This document shows positions 50,037 through 59,004 of a stretch of DNA of 64,000 bases, piece by piece (position 1 is the first letter of the stretch; each line of letters begins with the position of its first letter). The DNA lies in the NCBI RefSeq assembly GCF_000787855.1, contig NZ_BBPQ01000008.1, positions 100,696 through 164,695 of the forward strand. The letters are read 5' to 3'. The notes beneath the pieces were generated by a model, which saw only the letters and a list, made by a program, of their open reading frames with translations, was not told where the DNA came from and ran no database searches. Made by a program: the position numbers and the translations under genes. Origin of the DNA: Streptacidiphilus anmyonensis (GTDB lineage: Bacteria > Actinomycetota > Actinomycetes > Streptomycetales > Streptomycetaceae).

Positions 50037-51104
50037 TCAGCCGCCGAGGGCGTGGACCATCGCGACGACGGCGCGCATCTGCGGGGCGGACTTGACCGCG
50101 AAGTCGGGTCCGTCGTAGCCGAACCAGTCCCAGCAGCCCTGCGGGTTGACGGGCAGGAGGCTCGAGATCGCCTGCGGGTAGAGGATCACGAGGTCGTTCG
50201 TGTCGGCGTAGGTGTCGAGGTTCCCGTGGTCGGCGAAGGCCGTGCCGAGCAGCTGCTGCGCGGAGAGGCAACCGTGCAGGGCGACGACCAGGCGGCACGG
50301 CGCGCCCGAGGCGCACGCGGGCGGGACGTAGAGCTGGCCGGTCGTGTCCATGGACAGGAAGGGTCCGTAGCCGCCCGGGACGTAGGCGTTCTGGTCGAAG
50401 TGGACGAGGGTCCCGCGCGGGGCGCCGGTGTTGGGCGGGTTCACCTGGCCGAGCCACGCGGTGAGCATCTCGCCCTCGGGATCGTCACCGCAGTCGTTGA
50501 GGAACGGCGGCGAGGTCAGCGGGCAGGGCACGACGCCGTCGGGCGTGGGCCAGGAGTGGCCGGCCGGGTCCCAGTCGTGAGTGGTCGTCACCGCGCCGAA
50601 GTGCCGGTAGAAGTCGACGCCCGCCGCGGAGACCAGCGGGTTGACGATCGGGTCCAGGGTGCCGTGGTAGGTGTAGACGGGCAGTCCGTCGAGGTTGGCG
50701 AGCGGGTCGATCAGGCCCTGCGCCGCCCAGGTCGCGGCCTGCCGTTCGAGCGTGCCGACGCCGAGTCCGAGATCGCAGGTGGCGAACTGGATCACGTCGC
50801 CCTGGCCGCAGTCGTAGGGCCCGGCCGCGATGACGCCGACGCCGCGGAAGGTGCCCGAGTAGGCGACCTGGAGCTGTGTGGCCATGAAACCGCCGGAGGA
50901 GACGCCGGTGACGTAGTCGGCGGTGATGTTCAGACGCGGCAACGGCGGCGCGTCGGCCTCGGCCCGCGTAGGCGCGGCGAGACCGAGGGTGGCCAGGGCC
51001 GCCGCCGCGAGGACGGCGGCCATCGTGCGCAGGCGCAAGCGGAGAGGGCGGACCGGGTGGGCAGGGCGGGCAGGGCTGAGCAGAGAGCGGAGCTTCCTTG
51101 GCAC
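50037..51104 (-). CDS. Secreted short-chain PHB depolymerase-like esterase
   Basis: The 355-residue protein has a basic, long signal region with a hydrophobic core (TMAAVLAAAALATLGLAAP) and probable cleavage after ARA-type residues. The lipase box is GVSSGGFMATQ and a second conserved segment VVALHGCLSAQQLLG with GCWDWFGY matches the type 2 short-chain polyhydroxybutyrate depolymerase-like catalytic domain. Several cysteine pairs suggest disulfides outside the cell. The GTG at 51104 has GGAG 5 nt before it. It is divergent from a TetR gene across a region with two related palindromes. Confidence 0.85.
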   Translation of the reverse strand: MPRKLRSLLSPARPAHPVRPLRLRLRTMAAVLAAAALATLGLAAPTRAEADAPPLPRLNITADYVTGVSSGGFMATQLQVAYSGTFRGVGVIAAGPYDCGQGDVIQFATCDLGLGVGTLERQAATWAAQGLIDPLANLDGLPVYTYHGTLDPIVNPLVSAAGVDFYRHFGAVTTTHDWDPAGHSWPTPDGVVPCPLTSPPFLNDCGDDPEGEMLTAWLGQVNPPNTGAPRGTLVHFDQNAYVPGGYGPFLSMDTTGQLYVPPACASGAPCRLVVALHGCLSAQQLLGTAFADHGNLDTYADTNDLVILYPQAISSLLPVNPQGCWDWFGYDGPDFAVKSAPQMRAVVAMVHALGG

Positions 51105-51141
51105 GCGGACTCCTTCGTCGCGGTTCCCGTGGACGCGTTCC

Positions 51142-51161
51142 AACCAATCGATTGATTGGTT
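51142..51161. promoter_or_regulatory. TetR operator 1 (AACCAATC-N4-GATTGGTT)
   Basis: The 8-4-8 inverted repeat lies 38 bp upstream of the esterase start. Its half-site closely matches operator 2 at 51206-51219, so one regulator probably binds both. Confidence 0.7.
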
Positions 51162-51205
51162 CTGCTGTTCGCCCGTTACCATCCGGCTTCCGCGCTACGG
51201 TGTCA

Positions 51206-51219
51206 ACCGATCGATCGGT
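51206..51219. promoter_or_regulatory. TetR operator 2 (ACCGATCGATCGGT)
   Basis: A perfect 14-bp palindrome 16 bp upstream of the TetR start codon. Position and similarity to operator 1 suggest self-repression and repression of the divergent esterase gene. Confidence 0.7.
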
Positions 51220-51234
51220 GGGAACGGAGACGAC

Positions 51235-51944
51235 GTGGACGCACCCGGCTGGGAGTACCGGCGCGTGGTCGCGGTGGCGGCCGTGCTGCCGGTCGGCGTC
51301 ACCCCGCCGGGCACCAAGGGGCGCATCCTGCGGGCCGGACTGGAACTCTTCGCCGAGGCCGGCTTCGCCGGCACCTCGATCCGGCGGATCGCCGCCGCCG
51401 TCGGCATCAACTCGGCCACCCTGTACGCGCACTACCCCTCCAAGGAGCACGTCCTGGCCGAGCTTGTCCGGATCGGGCACCAGGAGCTGCACGACCGCCT
51501 GAGCGAGGCCGTCGCACGAGCGGAGGACGACGGCGCCGCCGCGCGACTGACCGCGCTGGTGCGCGCCCATGTGCTGGTGCACACCGACTTCCCCCTCCTG
51601 GCCGTCGTCACCAACAGCGAACTGCACGCGCTGTCGCCCGAACTCGCCGCCCCGTCCCTCGAGTTGCGCACCGACTGTCGCCGCCTGCTGCTCGATGTCC
51701 TGGAACGCGGGTCCTGGGAGGGCGAGTTCGCCGTCGAGGACCTCCGCCTGGCTGCCACCGCGATCAGCGCGCTCGGCGTGCAGGTCGCACACTGGTTCGG
51801 TCCCGACCAGAGTTACGGCCGCGAGCAGGTCGCCGACCAGTACGCGCGCTTCGCGCTGCGGATCGCCGAGGCCCGCGCCGCACCGGCGTCCCTCCCCGTC
51901 CATCCCGTCCATCCCCGCCGAACCGACGAACGCCCGGAGAGAGC

Positions 51945-51948
<4 letters not shown>
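51235..51948 (+). CDS. TetR/AcrR family regulator
   Basis: The 237-residue protein has the N-terminal helix-turn-helix (LFAEAGFAGTSIRRIAAAVG, then INSATLYAHYPSKEHVLAEL, about residues 40-78) and a helical ligand domain. The GTG at 51235 follows GGAACGGAG. Its stop overlaps the acyl-CoA dehydrogenase start by 4 nt (ATGA). A link between acyl-CoA metabolism and a secreted ester hydrolase suggests it senses an acyl-CoA or fatty acid; this is inferred. Confidence 0.9.
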
Positions 51949-53096
<1,148 letters not shown>

Positions 53097-53193
53097 CCTG
53101 TCAGATGTCTTTGGCACGTGCTAACTTCGCGCGCGATGCACCGCTGAGATCGCGGGGCCGGCCGATCTGCCGGCCGCGAGGGGGAGAGCCAGG

Positions 53194-55389
53194 GTGAGCG
53201 TCACCGCACAGCGCGCTGCGGAGGAGTTCCTCAACCGGACCATGTGGCAGCGGGAGGGGCGACGACGGCCCGACCCGTTCGTCGCCCTGCTCGCCCCGCG
53301 CGGTTCCGGCAAGAGCGCCATGTTACGGATGCTGTCGCAGGAGTGCGGAGGCAGCGTCGTCCACAGCATCCTCGACTGTGCCACGCTGCCGAAGGGCGAC
53401 GACGTCATACCGGTGGCGGCCAACCGGATCGCCTTCGACATGACCCGCGCCTGGCAGCACCTGCGGCAGCCGCCGAGCTTCCACCGCTTCCGGCTCGCCT
53501 ATCTCGCGCGCGACGTACCCGCCCTGCCCGCGGACCGCACCCGGGCCTTGCAGGAGATGGGCACGCGGATCCAGGAGTACGCCGACAGCACCCGGGCCGG
53601 CCGGGCCTCCGCCCGCACCGCCCAAGCCGCCCAGCAAGGGCTGGACCTCGCGGCCGACCTCACCTCGTCGACGCTGCCGGGTCTCGCCAAAGTCGTTCCG
53701 CCGGCCCGCGACACCGCCAAGGCGCTCACCCGGCTGCTCTCCCAGAGGGCGTCACTCCTGGGCGTGCGCAAGGGGATCGGCTACCACGGCCGCACCCGCT
53801 CGGCGGAGTCCGCCGACCCGATCGACGCGCTCATCGCGCTCAGCCAGGCCCGGCCCAAGGACGCGGCGGCCGAGCTGATGGACGCACTGGTGGCCGATCT
53901 GGAGGCCAACGCCCAGAAGGGCACGATCCCGGTCAGCTGCCACTGCCGGATCCCGGCCGACCCGGCCGACCGGCACGGGCGCAGCCGCCATCACCACGCG
54001 TGGGTCCTGCTCGTCGACAACGCCCAGACCGAGTCCGGCCGCGCGTTCCTCGCGGCCCTCGCCGCCGCGCGGCAGCGGCGCGCCTCCTCCTCGTCCGTCG
54101 CCGTCTCCAACGGCGACGGCAGCCACGCTCCGGGCCCTGACCCGCTGCTGGTGATCGCCGCGTTCAACCAGTGGCAGGACGAGTGGCGCCACCACTGGCT
54201 CGAACCGTGGGCGACGGCCTCCCCGGGCGCACACCGCGCCGCGATCCCGACGTTCTCCCAGGTCAACCGCGCCCACTGGGAACCTCCGTCCACGGCCGGG
54301 TCAGCCGCCGCCACGGCCACGGCCACGGCCACCGCCACAGCCGCTGCCGCAGCCGCAAGCGCCTGGTTGCCCGTGTGGCTCGACGGCGCCCAGCACAGCG
54401 GATCCCCGGGAACGCCTCGGTCCGCCCGGAACGGCGGCCCGGTGGACGAGGCGACCGGCCTGTTGTGCGCGGGCCACCGGGGCGGACGGCAGGCGTTCGA
54501 GGACGCGCTGGACCAGGACTCCGGGCACCACCGCCTACCGCACCCCCGCCCACTCGGGGCGCTGATGCTACGGAACACCGACCACGAGGGTCGCGTCGCT
54601 CCGCTGTGGCGGCACGGGCTGGCGCACCTGTCGGGCGAGATCGACGTCCCCGACCGGCACTGGGTCAACCTGCCGGACACGGTGGCCGCGGCCGCGTACC
54701 TGACGGACCCGCGCGCCGTGGAGGACGCCCGGTTGCCGGCCGAGGTCCCGGGCCTGAACGGCACGCTCCAGTCCCTGCGCAAGCACCTGTGGGTCAGCGC
54801 GGTCACGTCGACGCCGGCGGAGGCGCGGACGCGCGACGTCCGGCGTGCGGTCCTCCATCCTTGGTTGCGAGAGTGCCTGCTGGCCGGGCTCGCCTACGCC
54901 GACAGCCTGCCGGGCCCCAACCCGCCCGGCACGACGACCTGGCCGAGCGCGCCGAACGACACCTGGCGTCGTGCCTTCCAGCGGCTCCGACCCCCGGACG
55001 CGGCCGCCGACAGACAGCTCTTCCACGATCTGGCGCTCCACCAGTTCGACGGCGTGGCACGCGTGATGGCCGCGACCTTCGACCAGGACCGGCACTCCGT
55101 CTGGGTCGAGCGACTGTGGTACGTCACCTCGGCGCCCACCGCGCTGCCGCTGCACGAGACGGTCCGGTCCTCCTACGAGCGGCTGGTGGACCAGCCGCGC
55201 TGGCGCACCGACGTCGAGGCGCCGACGGCCAAGCTGGTGCTGCTGCTCTGGCTCTACAACGACCCGCTCACCGAGGCCGACGGGTACTGGGACGAGCAGA
55301 TCGCCCAGGCCTTCCGCGGGCTCGCGGGCCGGTCGACCCAGTCGGACGTCGACGCGCTGCTGCAAGCCGCCGCCAGGTTCTCGCACTAG
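53194..55389 (+). CDS. Large P-loop ATPase of unknown function, paired with a substrate-binding-like protein
   Basis: The 731-residue protein starts at a GTG behind GGGGAGAG. A Walker A motif LLAPRGSGKSAML lies near residue 36 and a Walker B-like HHAWVLLVDNAQ near residue 270, the order of STAND/AAA-type NTPases. A long helical insert (about 115-190) separates them. Residues about 365-390 are an Ala-Thr tract from a GCCACG repeat, after which a C-terminal region (WLPVWLDGAQ to the end) resembles nothing I recognise. No membrane segment. The next gene, 68 bp downstream, encodes a membrane-anchored substrate-binding-like protein, so the two may form a signalling module. Confidence 0.75.
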   Translation: MSVTAQRAAEEFLNRTMWQREGRRRPDPFVALLAPRGSGKSAMLRMLSQECGGSVVHSILDCATLPKGDDVIPVAANRIAFDMTRAWQHLRQPPSFHRFRLAYLARDVPALPADRTRALQEMGTRIQEYADSTRAGRASARTAQAAQQGLDLAADLTSSTLPGLAKVVPPARDTAKALTRLLSQRASLLGVRKGIGYHGRTRSAESADPIDALIALSQARPKDAAAELMDALVADLEANAQKGTIPVSCHCRIPADPADRHGRSRHHHAWVLLVDNAQTESGRAFLAALAAARQRRASSSSVAVSNGDGSHAPGPDPLLVIAAFNQWQDEWRHHWLEPWATASPGAHRAAIPTFSQVNRAHWEPPSTAGSAAATATATATATAAAAAASAWLPVWLDGAQHSGSPGTPRSARNGGPVDEATGLLCAGHRGGRQAFEDALDQDSGHHRLPHPRPLGALMLRNTDHEGRVAPLWRHGLAHLSGEIDVPDRHWVNLPDTVAAAAYLTDPRAVEDARLPAEVPGLNGTLQSLRKHLWVSAVTSTPAEARTRDVRRAVLHPWLRECLLAGLAYADSLPGPNPPGTTTWPSAPNDTWRRAFQRLRPPDAAADRQLFHDLALHQFDGVARVMAATFDQDRHSVWVERLWYVTSAPTALPLHETVRSSYERLVDQPRWRTDVEAPTAKLVLLLWLYNDPLTEADGYWDEQIAQAFRGLAGRSTQSDVDALLQAAARFSH
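54309..54350. repeat. GCCACG hexanucleotide tract inside the ATPase gene
   Basis: About seven imperfect GCCACG/GCCACA units encode an alternating Ala-Thr tract that passes into poly-Ala. It stays in frame in multiples of 6 bp. Confidence 0.8.
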
Positions 55390-55457
55390 CCCGGCCGGGC
55401 CCAACCCTGCGTGCCCGCGCGGCCGGACCATCCGTCGTCCCACACCACGGAGCCCTC

Positions 55458-57119
55458 ATGCCTCCCGTGCAGCCCCGCTTCCCGATCGTCTGGAAGCACC
55501 CCGTCGTCTCCTTAGTCGTCGCGTTGCTGGCGACATCCGCCCTGGTCCTGGCCGGGCTGCGGATCGCCGACGCCGTGGACTCGGCCCCGATCGCCTGCGG
55601 CCCCGGCATGGAGCTGGTGACCTCGCCGCTCTCGTGCGTCGGCGTCGACCTGGACGGCGGACCGTTCGCGAAGCAGGAGCCGGCGCGGCTGCAAGCCCTG
55701 CGCGACGAGGTGAACGCCGCCGACGCGCAGGTGAAAGGCTCCTCCTACGTGACCGTGGTGCTGCTGCTCGACTTCTCACCCGTGAGCGGGGTCGACACCG
55801 TCACGTACGACAGCCTCTACCCCGTCCTCGAAGGGGCATTGACGGCGGTGTGGCGGGCGAACCACACGGCGGCCTTCGGCAGCCCCGCCCTTCCCGTCAA
55901 GCTCGTCCTCGGCAACATGGGCAGCCGGTACGGCTCCTGGCAGTCCGCGGTGAAGCTGATCGCCGACAACGCCAAGGCGCAGCACATCACGGCCGTCACC
56001 GGCCTCGGGCAGAGCACCGACGAGACCAGGGCGGCCGCCGCCTGGCTCTCCGACGACGCGCACCTGCCGGTGATCGGCGCGACGGTCACCGGCGACGACA
56101 TGAACACCGAACCGCAGTCCGCCGGCGGCGGCCCGATCCACGACTTCTTCCGCGTGTCCACCACCAACTCCGACTCCGTGAAGGCGGCAGCGGCGTTCGT
56201 GACCGGCCTGCGCCCCTCCCCCTCGTCCATCGCCATCGTCCAGGACAACACCTCCAGCGACGACTACGTCTCCACCCTGGTGAAGGCCGCCGGCAGGGAC
56301 CTCGCCGGTCCGGGCCGCACGATCACGCCGCTGCCCTTCACCTCGCCGTCGCCCACCGACCAGAAGCTCTCCTCGGGCGTCAGCCGACACGACTACCTGG
56401 TCCAGCAGTTCACGCTGATGCACGCCAACCTCTGCCAGGCCGCGCCGTCGCTCGTCTACTTCGCAGGCCGCGGGGACGACCTGGACGCCTTCGTGGAGAC
56501 CTGGGTCCAGCAGGGGACGTGCGGACTGAACAACCTCGCCGTCGTCTCCGGCGACGACGCCGCGACGGAGATCGGCGACCCGACCGTGGACCAGGCGATC
56601 GCCGCCCGCAAGATCTCGCTCTACTACACAGCCCTGTCGAGCTCCGACGAGTGGCAGCGGATCGGCTGCTCGGCGGCTGCCGCCCAGAACTACGAGCAGT
56701 TCCGGGCGGCCTTCACCGGGCAGCCCGACCGCTGCACCGGCCAGCGGCTCGTCGGCGACGGCAAGGCGGCGGCGCCCGCCTACCGCGCGGACGATCTGAA
56801 CAGCGGTCATGCCATGCTGACGCACGACGCGGTGGTCGCCGCGGTGTCGGCGGCGCGCGCCGACCTGAACGCGTTGGCCGATCCGGAGTCACAGGTCGGC
56901 ATTCTGGACCAGATGAACTGCACCCACATGATCCCCGGCGCCAGCGGATGGATCGCGTTCGGGCCCGACGGCAACCCGCTCGACCGACCGGTGCCGGTGG
57001 TCCGGGTGGGCGGGGACGGCACCACGTCGACGGTGCAGCTCACCTGGCCGGGCGGGACACCGCTGCTGCAGAGCCCCGTTCGCGGCCAGACCGGAGCCCC
57101 GGGGTGCGCCCAGCACTGA
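55458..57119 (+). CDS. Membrane-anchored type 1 periplasmic-binding-like protein
   Basis: The 553-residue protein has one N-terminal membrane segment (about residues 15-38, VVSLVVALLATSALVLAGL), then an outside segment with paired cysteines (CGPGMELVTSPLSC) and two lobes like those of branched-chain amino-acid binding proteins (VTVVLLLDFSPVSG; NAKAQHITAVTGLGQSTDETRAAAAWL; SIAIVQDNTSSDDYVSTLV; PSLVYFAGRGDDLDAFVETW). It lacks a lipobox and there are no permease genes, so transport is unlikely; a receptor role with the preceding ATPase is more plausible. An ACGGAG site precedes the ATG. Confidence 0.8.
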   Translation: MPPVQPRFPIVWKHPVVSLVVALLATSALVLAGLRIADAVDSAPIACGPGMELVTSPLSCVGVDLDGGPFAKQEPARLQALRDEVNAADAQVKGSSYVTVVLLLDFSPVSGVDTVTYDSLYPVLEGALTAVWRANHTAAFGSPALPVKLVLGNMGSRYGSWQSAVKLIADNAKAQHITAVTGLGQSTDETRAAAAWLSDDAHLPVIGATVTGDDMNTEPQSAGGGPIHDFFRVSTTNSDSVKAAAAFVTGLRPSPSSIAIVQDNTSSDDYVSTLVKAAGRDLAGPGRTITPLPFTSPSPTDQKLSSGVSRHDYLVQQFTLMHANLCQAAPSLVYFAGRGDDLDAFVETWVQQGTCGLNNLAVVSGDDAATEIGDPTVDQAIAARKISLYYTALSSSDEWQRIGCSAAAAQNYEQFRAAFTGQPDRCTGQRLVGDGKAAAPAYRADDLNSGHAMLTHDAVVAAVSAARADLNALADPESQVGILDQMNCTHMIPGASGWIAFGPDGNPLDRPVPVVRVGGDGTTSTVQLTWPGGTPLLQSPVRGQTGAPGCAQH

Positions 57120-57139
57120 CCGCGTCGCAGGAGGCGCGG

Positions 57140-57679
57140 TCAGGAGAGACCGAGGCTCTGCAGGGCCGTCGTCCAGTCCGTGGCGATCGCGTTCTGCGCG
57201 GCGGCGAGCCGGACCGTGCCCTTGCAGACCGCGTTCTTGAGCTTGGTCTCCACCCCGTCCTTGGTGTACGAGGTGCCGCTGCCGACCGTGGTGTAGTGCG
57301 GCTCGGGCCACAGGTTGTTCGGGTCGCGCGGAGCGCCGCCGAGCTCCAGCGGGATGAAGTGGTCCTCCTCGTAGTCGGCCATGTTGGTGTCGCTGTAGCC
57401 GTACTCGGCGATCTGCTGCTTCTTGAGCGCGTTGGTGTAGGAGGTCGACGGCCGGATGGTCTCCGTCCAGCCGGAGACGCAGATGGTGGAGCCGATGGTG
57501 GCCTGCGTGACGTCCGGGTTGGTCGCGCCGGGCGTGCAGCTCGGGTCCGGCAGCGGCAGGTACGCCTCGGAGCAGATGGCCGCGGCATGGGCTGTGGAGC
57601 CGGTGCCGACGACGAACCCGCCCACCGTGAGGGCGAGTGCGGCGGAGGATATGAGCAGACGACGGACGGCGGCGGGCAT
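57140..57679 (-). CDS. Secreted HNH-nuclease-like protein
   Basis: The 179-residue protein has a signal peptide (basic start, LLISSAALALTVGGFVVG, cleavage after AHA), four cysteines and a segment YEEDHFIPLELGGAPRDPNN followed by LWPEPH, near residues 103-128. The D-H.IPL..GG...NNLWP pattern fits an HNH/beta-beta-alpha-metal nuclease active site, though the fold is incomplete compared with classic HNH enzymes. It may be an extracellular nuclease or a relative that has lost activity. No immunity gene is visible. Confidence 0.75.
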   Translation of the reverse strand: MPAAVRRLLISSAALALTVGGFVVGTGSTAHAAAICSEAYLPLPDPSCTPGATNPDVTQATIGSTICVSGWTETIRPSTSYTNALKKQQIAEYGYSDTNMADYEEDHFIPLELGGAPRDPNNLWPEPHYTTVGSGTSYTKDGVETKLKNAVCKGTVRLAAAQNAIATDWTTALQSLGLS

Positions 57680-57989
57680 GGACGACTCCGTTCTCGATGG
57701 GGTGCGTACATGACACCACCCGCCGGTGGAGACCGGAGGAGCCCTCGGCGGAACACCTGATGTCGGGTCAGTAACCGCTCAGTCAACGCGCGGAGACTCC
57801 CCAGGCGCCGCCTCGCGCGGCCTCGGCGCGGCGGCCCGCCCGCCGACCGCGATCTCCTGCGGAGCCCCCTGCGCGGCGCGTGGAATCGTGGACCCCATGA
57901 CGCCTTCACGGTCCACCGCCCCACAGGAGCCGCAGCCCGCCAAGGGGGCGGTCTTGCCTATTGGTCGAGCATCCAATAGCGTTCAGGGC
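57680..57989. other. Intergenic region with TetR promoter
   Basis: The 310 bp hold the leader of the leftward nuclease-like gene and the promoter/operator of the rightward TetR gene (57954-57982). An in-frame ATG at 57897 could extend the TetR protein, but it lies before the promoter and is rejected. Nothing else is recognised. Confidence 0.5.
57954..57982 (+). promoter_or_regulatory. TetR gene promoter with overlapping palindromic operator
   Basis: TTGCCT (57954-57959) and TAGCGT (57977-57982) are spaced 17 bp, and the ATG at 57990 is 7 nt after the -10, so the mRNA should be leaderless. CTATTGG (57958-57964) and CCAATAG (57973-57979) form a perfect inverted repeat with an 8-bp spacer that overlaps both hexamers: a good operator for self-repression. 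Confidence 0.75.
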
Positions 57990-58658
57990 ATGTCGCCGCC
58001 GAGTGCTCCCCCCAAGCGGGTCCGCAAGAGCCCCGAGGCGCGCCGGGCCGAGATCGTGGGCCGGGCCGCCACGATCGCGCTGACCGAGGGTCTGGAGTGC
58101 ATCACCATGCGACGGGTCGCCGAGGACCTCGCGGTGCGTCCGGGGCTGATCAGTCACTACTTCCCCGTGGCGGAGGAGCTGGTGGCCGAGGCGTTCGGCA
58201 CCGCCGCGAGCGACGAACTGGAGGAGCTGATCCCGGCCGAGCGGCCGATCGGCTCCGCACTGGACTCCCTGGCACGGTTCTTCGCGCTCTCGGCGGGCGC
58301 GCGGTACGACGACATGAGCCGGCTCTGGCTCAACGCCCGCCACCTGAGCCGGTTCCGGCCGGTGCTCGCCGAACGGGTCGCCGCCCAGGAGGCCGCCTGG
58401 CGCGACCGGATCACCGAGGTGCTGCGCGAGGGGACCGCCGAGGGCGTGTTCCGGCCCGAGGATCCGGCGGTCGCAGCCATCCTGATCCTGGTGGTCCTCG
58501 ACGGCCTCGGCGTCCACGCCAACACCGACCGCAGCAACCGGCCCGCCGCCGTGACGAACATGGCCGTCACGACCGCCGAACGCGAACTCGGCCTCGCGAG
58601 CGGCACCTTGCTCGCGCTCGTGGAGGGAGCCGCCGCCTCGGCCGCTCCTACCGACTGA
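57990..58658 (+). CDS. TetR family regulator
   Basis: The 222-residue protein has the TetR helix-turn-helix (LTEGLECITMRRVAEDLAVR, then PGLISHYFPVAEELVAEAF, about residues 34-72) and a helical C-terminal domain of the TetR_C_6/BetI-like type. Its own promoter overlaps a palindrome. The amidohydrolase downstream, 346 bp away, may be under its control but the gap is long. Confidence 0.9.
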   Translation: MSPPSAPPKRVRKSPEARRAEIVGRAATIALTEGLECITMRRVAEDLAVRPGLISHYFPVAEELVAEAFGTAASDELEELIPAERPIGSALDSLARFFALSAGARYDDMSRLWLNARHLSRFRPVLAERVAAQEAAWRDRITEVLREGTAEGVFRPEDPAVAAILILVVLDGLGVHANTDRSNRPAAVTNMAVTTAERELGLASGTLLALVEGAAASAAPTD

Positions 58659-59004
58659 CGCGCCTGCTGCCGGAGCCCGGGTGAGGACAGTCCGGCAGCC
58701 GCCTCCTCCGGGCACCCGCACCCGCACCCGCGCCCCCTCCCCCGGCTTTCGGCGGGGCCGCACCACACGTCCGGGCTCCGGTCATCAGGCCGGCCCGCCC
58801 GCGCTCCCCGGCCTTCGGCGGGCCGCCCCCACACGTTCGGCGTCCGCCCACCGGGCCGGCCCGGCCCGGCGCAGCCGGATGCCGCACGGCCGGTGCCGAG
58901 TCGAAGGAGGCCCACCGCGCGTCACTCGGCGCAGACCGACGGGGCGGCCCGAGCCGACGACCACCCTGCCCCGCACTCACCCCCACCCCTCCCAGGAGCC
59001 GTCC
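58659..59004. other. GC-rich intergenic region with a 66-bp tandem duplication
   Basis: No gene is credible here. Two copies of a unit (58741-58806 and 58807-58872) share CCCGGC.TTCGGCGGG.CCGC and CCACACGT. The region leads to the amidohydrolase start, with AGGAG at 58994-58998. Confidence 0.6.

Noticed and set aside
53244-54140. 298-codon frame inside the ATPase gene
   Set aside because: Overlaps the P-loop coding frame throughout and is Arg/Pro-rich without any motif.
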